Source: Enhydrobacter sp. (GTDB taxonomy: Bacteria > Pseudomonadota > Alphaproteobacteria > Reyranellales > Reyranellaceae). From it: 64,000 nucleotides of DNA. The stretch covers positions 4,521,001 through 4,585,000 of the forward strand of contig NZ_CP126889.1 in the NCBI RefSeq assembly GCF_030246845.1, written 5' to 3'. Position 1 is the stretch's first letter; the number at the start of each line of letters is the position of its first letter. Positions 59,695 through 64,000 of this stretch are shown one piece after another. The translations under genes were made by a program, and so were the position numbers. Below the pieces are notes generated by a model. It was not told where the DNA came from and did no database searches. It saw only the letters and a program-made list of their open reading frames with translations.

Positions 59695-60807
59695 ATGAGG
59701 AGGATTTTCGGGGCGCTGGCGGTTGCGGCCGTCGCCCTTGCGGGCGGCCCGGCGTTCGCGCAGATCAAGATCGGCTCGGCGGGGCCGATGACCGGCCAGT
59801 ATGCCGCCTTCGGCGAGCAATTGAAGCGCGGCGCCGAGATGGCGGTGGAGGAGATCAATGCCGCGGGCGGCGTGAATGGCCAGAAGCTGCAGCTCGAGAT
59901 CGGCGACGATGCCTGCGACCCCAAGCAGGCGACCGCGGTCGCCAACCAGATGGCGTCCGACAAGGTCGTCTTCGTGGCGGGCCACTTCTGCTCGGGCTCG
60001 TCGATTCCGGCGGCGCCCATCTACCATGAGGCCAAGATCCTGCAGATCTCGCCGGCCTCGACCAATCCCAAGCTTACGGACGACGCCTTCGCCAAGGGCA
60101 ACACGACGGTCTTCCGCACCTGCGGCCGCGACGACGTGCAGGGCAAGACGGTCGGCAACTACATTCTGAAGTATCACAAGGATGCGCGCGTCGCGATCCT
60201 CCAGGACAAGTCGCCCTACGGCAAGGGCGTGGCCGACGAGACCAAGAAGACCTTGAACCAGGGCGGCCTTCGCGAGGTCATGTACGAGGCCTACAACGAC
60301 ACTGACAAGGATTTCACGGCGCTCATCAACAAGATGAAGCGGGACCGCATCAACATGATCGTGCTGGGCGGCTACCACACGGCGGCGGCCCTGATCATCA
60401 AGCAGTCGAAGGAGCAGGGATTGCCGACCCAGATGATGGGCTTCGATTCTCTCGAGACGGCGGAGTTCTACCAGCTGGGCGGCGCGGCGACGAACGGCGT
60501 CCTGATGTCCTTCCCGCCCAGGGCCGAGGACGATCCGAAGAACGCGGCCCTGGTGAAGAAATTCCGCGACGCCAAGTACAATCCCGAAGGCTACACCCTG
60601 TTCAGCTATGCCGCCGTGAAGGTGTGGGCCGAGGCCGCCAACAAGGCGAAGACGACGGAAGCGGCGGCGGTCGCGGCGGCGTTGCGCAGCCAGAGCTGGG
60701 ATTCCGCTGTCGGACCGCTCGCCTTCGACCAGAAGGGCGACATCAAGAATCCGGTCTATGACATCTATGTCTGGAAGGACGGCAAGCGTTACGTGACCGT
60801 CAAGTAG
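59695..60807 (+). CDS. livK: Branched-chain amino acid/amide ABC transporter substrate-binding protein
   Basis: A 370-residue periplasmic protein from the ATG at 59695, with GGGAGG upstream. Signal peptide MRRIFGALAVAAVALAGGPAFAQ, then IKIGSAGPMTGQYAAFGEQLKRGAEMAVEEINAAGGVNGQKL, the type I periplasmic-binding fold of LivK/LivJ. Ligand cleft segments FVAGHFCSGSSIPAAPIY and ILQISPASTNPKLTD. Last gene of the operon, 50 bases after DUF6867, and followed by a strong intrinsic terminator. Confidence 0.93.
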   Translation: MRRIFGALAVAAVALAGGPAFAQIKIGSAGPMTGQYAAFGEQLKRGAEMAVEEINAAGGVNGQKLQLEIGDDACDPKQATAVANQMASDKVVFVAGHFCSGSSIPAAPIYHEAKILQISPASTNPKLTDDAFAKGNTTVFRTCGRDDVQGKTVGNYILKYHKDARVAILQDKSPYGKGVADETKKTLNQGGLREVMYEAYNDTDKDFTALINKMKRDRINMIVLGGYHTAAALIIKQSKEQGLPTQMMGFDSLETAEFYQLGGAATNGVLMSFPPRAEDDPKNAALVKKFRDAKYNPEGYTLFSYAAVKVWAEAANKAKTTEAAAVAAALRSQSWDSAVGPLAFDQKGDIKNPVYDIYVWKDGKRYVTVK

Positions 60808-60829
60808 GCGCGATCCTGCTCGAAGCCCG

Positions 60830-60857
60830 AGGCCCGGCCGCTGTGCCGGGCCTTTTT
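60830..60857 (+). terminator. Rho-independent terminator of the liv operon
   Basis: AGGCCCGGC and GCCGGGCCT form a 9-base-pair stem with loop CGCTGT, followed by TTTTT (60853-60857). It lies 23 bases after the substrate-binding protein stop and before rpiB. Confidence 0.9.
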
Positions 60858-60970
60858 GGTCGTCGAATCAATGTCTTGTAGCGCGGACCTCACGATTTTG
60901 GGGGGATCGTGACATCGCTGCGCCGGATATGGTATCGGGGACTCAACAGCTAGAGGGGAATTGACGTCGA

Positions 60971-61420
60971 ATGGCCGGGGCCACCATCGCCGTCGCGTCG
61001 GATCATGCCGGCTTCGACCTGAAGGAGATTCTGAAGCGCGACTTGCAGCAAGCGGGTCACGACGTGCTCGACCTCGGGACTCATTCCACCGCGTCGGTCG
61101 ACTATCCCGACTTCGGTCATGCCATGGCGGAGACCATCGCCTCCGGCCGCGCCGCGCGCGGTGTCCTGGTCTGCGGCAGCGGGATCGGCATCTCGATTGC
61201 CGCAAATCGCAACCCGAGCGTGCGCGCTGCCCTCGCGCACGATGTCACTTCGGCGCGCGTGTCGCGTGAGCACAACGACGCCAATGTCGTGGCTTTCGGC
61301 CAGCGGCTGATCGGCGTCGAGATCGCCCGCGAGGCGCTGAAAGTATTCCTCGCGACCCCGTTCGCCGGCGGCCGCCATGCCGGCCGCGTCGCCAAGCTTT
61401 CGGAGGATCCGTGCAAATGA
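60971..61420 (+). CDS. rpiB: Ribose 5-phosphate isomerase B
   Basis: A 149-residue RpiB/LacA-type isomerase from the ATG at 60971. Motifs: VASDHAGFDLKEILKRDL, GTHSTASVDYPDFGHAMAETIASG, catalytic Cys68 in VLVCGSGIGISIAANR, and REHNDANVVAFGQRLIG. It interconverts ribose 5-phosphate and ribulose 5-phosphate. The stop overlaps the start of glyA by 4 bases. Order rpiB-glyA-nrdR-ribD is typical of alphaproteobacteria. The ~110-base leader after the liv terminator has no clear promoter by eye. Confidence 0.94.
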   Translation: MAGATIAVASDHAGFDLKEILKRDLQQAGHDVLDLGTHSTASVDYPDFGHAMAETIASGRAARGVLVCGSGIGISIAANRNPSVRAALAHDVTSARVSREHNDANVVAFGQRLIGVEIAREALKVFLATPFAGGRHAGRVAKLSEDPCK

Positions 61421-62724
61421 GCCAGCCCGCTGCGAAGACCCAGGATGCAATCCCGTCGATGTTCACGCAAAGCCTCGCCGAGGCCGATCCGGCCATTGAC
61501 GAAGTGCTCAAGGGCGAGCTGCATCGGCAGCGCGAGCAGATCGAGCTGATCGCATCGGAGAACATCGTGTCGCGCGCCGTCCTGGAAGCTGCCGGCTCGG
61601 TGCTGACGAACAAATATGCCGAAGGCTATCCGGGCCGGCGCTACTACGGCGGTTGCGAGGAGGTCGACAAGGCCGAGCAGCTCGCCATCGACCGCGCCTG
61701 CAAGCTTTTCGACTGCTCCTTCGCCAACGTGCAGCCGCACTCGGGGGCGCAGGCCAACCAGGCGGTCTTCATGGCGCTGCTGAAGCCGGGCGACACGTTC
61801 CTCGGCATGGCGCTCGACCAGGGCGGCCATCTCACGCACGGCTCGCCCGCCAACCAGTCGGGCAAGTGGTTCAAGGTGCTCTCCTACGGCGTGAAGCCCG
61901 ACACGCATCTGATCGACTACGAGCAGATGGAGGAGATCGCGCGCCGCGACAAGCCCAAGCTGATCATCGCCGGCGCCTCGGCCTATTCGCGGCAGATCGA
62001 CTGGGCACGCTTCCGCAGGGTCGCCGACGAAATCGGCGCCTTCTTCATGGTCGATATGGCACACTATGCCGGGCTGGTCGCGGGCGGCGTCTATCCCAGC
62101 CCGCTGCCTCACGCCCATGTCGTGACGACGACGACGCACAAGACGCTGCGCGGGCCGCGCGGCGGCCTGATCCTCTCGACCGATGCCGAGATCGGCAGGA
62201 AGATCAACTCGGCGGTGTTCCCGGGCCTGCAGGGCGGGCCCCTGATGCACATCATCGCCGCCAAGGCGGTGGCCCTGGGGGAGGCGCTGCGGCCCGACTT
62301 CAAGCTGTACGCCCAGCGGACGGTCGACAATGCCCGCGCGCTGGCTTCGGCTCTCACGGAACGCGGCCTCGAGATCGTCTCCGGCGGCACCGACAGTCAT
62401 GTGATGCTGGTCGACCTGCGCCCGAAGAAAGCAACAGGCGTCACCGCCGAGAAAGTGCTCGACCGCGCCGGCATCACCGTCAACAAGAACAGCATTCCGG
62501 GCGACCCCGAGAAGTACACGATCACCTCGGGCGTGCGACTGGGATCGCCAGCCGGCACGACGCGCGGCTTCGGCGTGGCCGAATTCCGTCAGGTTGGCCA
62601 TTTGATTGCCGACGTACTGGACGGGGTCGCGAAGAACGGCCCCGAGGGCGATGCCCAGGTCGAGGCGCAGGTTCGCGGCAAGGTGCGCGACCTCTGCGCC
62701 CGCTTCCCGATCTACCGCGACTGA
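61417..62724 (+). CDS. glyA: Serine hydroxymethyltransferase
   Basis: A 435-residue PLP enzyme from the ATG at 61417, overlapping the rpiB stop; a GTG at 61411 is in frame. Motifs: ELIASENIVSRAVLEAAGSVLTNKYAEGYPGRRYYGGCE, VQPHSGAQANQAV, MVDMAHYAGLVAGGVYPSPLPHAHVVTTTTHKTLRGPRGG with Schiff-base Lys242. It makes glycine and 5,10-methylene-tetrahydrofolate from serine. Second gene of the rpiB operon. Confidence 0.97.
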   Translation: MSQPAAKTQDAIPSMFTQSLAEADPAIDEVLKGELHRQREQIELIASENIVSRAVLEAAGSVLTNKYAEGYPGRRYYGGCEEVDKAEQLAIDRACKLFDCSFANVQPHSGAQANQAVFMALLKPGDTFLGMALDQGGHLTHGSPANQSGKWFKVLSYGVKPDTHLIDYEQMEEIARRDKPKLIIAGASAYSRQIDWARFRRVADEIGAFFMVDMAHYAGLVAGGVYPSPLPHAHVVTTTTHKTLRGPRGGLILSTDAEIGRKINSAVFPGLQGGPLMHIIAAKAVALGEALRPDFKLYAQRTVDNARALASALTERGLEIVSGGTDSHVMLVDLRPKKATGVTAEKVLDRAGITVNKNSIPGDPEKYTITSGVRLGSPAGTTRGFGVAEFRQVGHLIADVLDGVAKNGPEGDAQVEAQVRGKVRDLCARFPIYRD

Positions 62725-62754
62725 CGACGCGCCGCAGACAAACGAGGGGGAGAG

Positions 62755-63219
62755 ATGCGCTGTCCATTTTGCGGTCACGAGGACACCCAGGTTAAGGACT
62801 CGCGACCGACCGACGACAATTCGGCGATCCGCCGCCGGCGGTATTGCCCTTCCTGCGGCTCGCGCTTCACCACCTTCGAACGCGTGCAGTTGCGCGAACT
62901 GACCGTGGTCAAGAAGAACGGCCAGCGCGTGGCGTTCGATCGCGACAAGCTCGCGCGCTCGATCTCGGTGGCCTGCCGCAAGCGGCCCGTCGATCCAGAG
63001 CGCGTGGAGCGGGTGGTGAACGGCATCGTGCGCCGCCTCGAAAGCTCCGGCGAGAGCGAGATTCCCTCGGCCCAGATCGGCGAGCTGGTGATGGATGCGC
63101 TGCGTGCGCTCGATCCGGTCGCCTATGTGCGGTTCGCCTCGGTCTATCGCAACTTCCGCGAGGCCAAGGACTTCGAGGAATTCATTTCGGACCTTGCCGA
63201 CACCAACCTCAAGGACTGA
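62755..63219 (+). CDS. nrdR: Transcriptional repressor NrdR
   Basis: A 154-residue regulator with AGGGGGAGAG upstream. Zinc ribbon cysteines Cys3, Cys6, Cys31 and Cys34 in MRCPFCGHEDTQVKDSR and RRRYCPSCGSRF, then the ATP-cone ELTVVKKNGQRVAFDRDKLARSI. NrdR represses ribonucleotide reductase genes in response to nucleotide binding. Located between glyA and ribD as in many alphaproteobacteria. Confidence 0.97.
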   Translation: MRCPFCGHEDTQVKDSRPTDDNSAIRRRRYCPSCGSRFTTFERVQLRELTVVKKNGQRVAFDRDKLARSISVACRKRPVDPERVERVVNGIVRRLESSGESEIPSAQIGELVMDALRALDPVAYVRFASVYRNFREAKDFEEFISDLADTNLKD

Positions 63220-63222
63220 ACC

Positions 63223-64000
63223 ATGATGCGCGCGGCGCTCGCGCTGGCGCGCCGGTCGCTGGGGCGCACCTGGCCCAATCCCGCCGTCGGCTGCGTGATC
63301 GTGCGCGACGGCCGCATTGTCGCTCGCGGCCGCACGCGCGAGGGCGGCCGGCCGCACGCCGAGGCCGATGCGCTGGCCAATGCCGTCGAACCGGTCGCTG
63401 GCGCCACCGTCTATGTCACGCTCGAGCCCTGCGCGCATCAAGGCAGGACACCGCCCTGTGCCGATGCCCTGGTGTCGGCCGGCGTGGCGCGCGTGGTGTC
63501 GGCCACCGAGGACCCCGACCCCAGGGTGAAGGGACGGGGGCATGCGCGCCTCAGGGCTGCCGGCATTGCCGTCGAGGTCGGCGAGGGCGCGGCCGAGGCG
63601 GCGGACATCAACGTCGGCTTCTTCCGTCGCGTGCAGGACGGGCGGCCGCTGTTCCACCTGAAGCTCGCGACCTCGCTTGACGGCGCCATCGCGACGTCGA
63701 GCGGCGAGAGCAAATGGATCACGGGTCCTGAAGCGCGGGCCGCCGGCCACCGGCTGCGAGCGACTCACGACGCCGTCCTCGTCGGAGCCAAGACGGTCGC
63801 AATGGACGATCCCGAGCTCACGTGCCGGCTGCCCGGCCTTGCCGACCGTTCGCCGATACGCATCGTCCTCGATTCACACGCACGTCTGCCGCTCGGATCC
63901 AGGCTGGCGACGACGGCCCGCGACCGACCGGTCTGGCTGATTTGCGCCCAAGCCGACCGGGATCGCGAATTGCGGCTGGTCGACCGGGGCGTTAAGGTGA
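63223..64000 (+). CDS. ribD: Riboflavin biosynthesis protein RibD (3' end outside window)
   Basis: From the ATG at 63223 (another ATG at 63226), 3 bases after the nrdR stop, the frame stays open for 259 codons to the window edge. The deaminase domain has zinc ligands His45 and Glu47 in GRPHAEADAL and Cys70/Cys79 in LEPCAHQGRTPPCADAL; the reductase domain starts near residue 143 with RPLFHLKLATSLDGAIATSSGESKWITG. It performs the second and third steps of riboflavin synthesis. The C-terminal reductase part continues beyond the window. Confidence 0.95.
   Translation, partial: MMRAALALARRSLGRTWPNPAVGCVIVRDGRIVARGRTREGGRPHAEADALANAVEPVAGATVYVTLEPCAHQGRTPPCADALVSAGVARVVSATEDPDPRVKGRGHARLRAAGIAVEVGEGAAEAADINVGFFRRVQDGRPLFHLKLATSLDGAIATSSGESKWITGPEARAAGHRLRATHDAVLVGAKTVAMDDPELTCRLPGLADRSPIRIVLDSHARLPLGSRLATTARDRPVWLICAQADRDRELRLVDRGVKV

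Noticed and set aside
61117..63768. An 883-codon minus-strand open frame
   Set aside because: It is antisense to rpiB, glyA, nrdR and ribD, all clearly recognised, and contains no known domain.

Overview
This is a GC-rich, gene-dense chromosomal window from an alphaproteobacterium. Evidence: the rpiB-glyA-nrdR-ribD order at the right end, a HemB of the alphaproteobacterial type lacking zinc cysteines, many short ATGA/GTGA overlaps, and abundant acyl-CoA, ABC-uptake and amidase genes. A soil or water Rhodospirillales/Reyranella-like organism is my guess, not proven. I see no tRNA, rRNA, insertion sequence, integrase, phage gene or CRISPR array. No stretch over 300 bases lacks a gene. Both edges cut genes (a histidine kinase on the left, ribD on the right).

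Layout. 1-5398: multi-GAF/PAS histidine kinase, a stand-alone receiver and a receiver-adenylate cyclase, translationally coupled. 5.5-13.7 kb: SCP2-like/alpha-beta hydrolase, a FUSC-DUF1656-HlyD efflux operon (minus), an unknown protein, an MBL-fold lipoprotein, membrane proteins and a MORN protein. 13.7-20.2 kb: isochorismatase-fold hydrolase with a small lipoprotein, aminotransferase, ABC-2 exporter, MepA-like endopeptidase, a frameshifted enoyl-CoA hydratase and a TauD-like dioxygenase. 20.2-31.6 kb: OmpA-like cytoplasmic protein, penicillin acylase, CoA transferase, DMT transporter, two tandem YheT-like esterases, LysR with a divergent PEP-mutase-family gene, hemB with a Nudix gene. 31.7-34.8 kb: a valine-degradation cassette (acyl-CoA dehydrogenase, 3-hydroxyisobutyryl-CoA hydrolase, mmsB) behind a near-consensus promoter that would give a nearly leaderless mRNA. 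34.8-41.2 kb: two GSTs, MaoC, CorA, TauE, glutaryl-CoA dehydrogenase and a taurine/nitrate-type ABC ATPase. 41.2-51.0 kb: NMT1-type uptake genes diverging from a long catabolic operon (isomerase, enolase-superfamily enzyme, epimerase, GNAT, DHDPS-like, amidase, amidohydrolase, rhodanese). 55.4-60.8 kb: a complete liv-type branched-chain amino-acid/amide ABC operon ending at a strong terminator.

The most striking locus is 51118-55323 (minus strand): enoyl-CoA hydratase, thioredoxin-reductase-like flavoprotein, a UGSC-family selenoprotein, and two paralogous cysteine-containing proteins of unknown function. The selenoprotein gene carries an in-frame TGA at 53357-53359, read as selenocysteine in a U-G-S-C motif, with homologous protein continuing in the same frame and a bacterial SECIS-like hairpin immediately downstream of the TGA. 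Ordinary gene calling would split or lose this gene. The neighbours suggest a selenium-dependent thiol redox or reductase system whose substrate is unknown.
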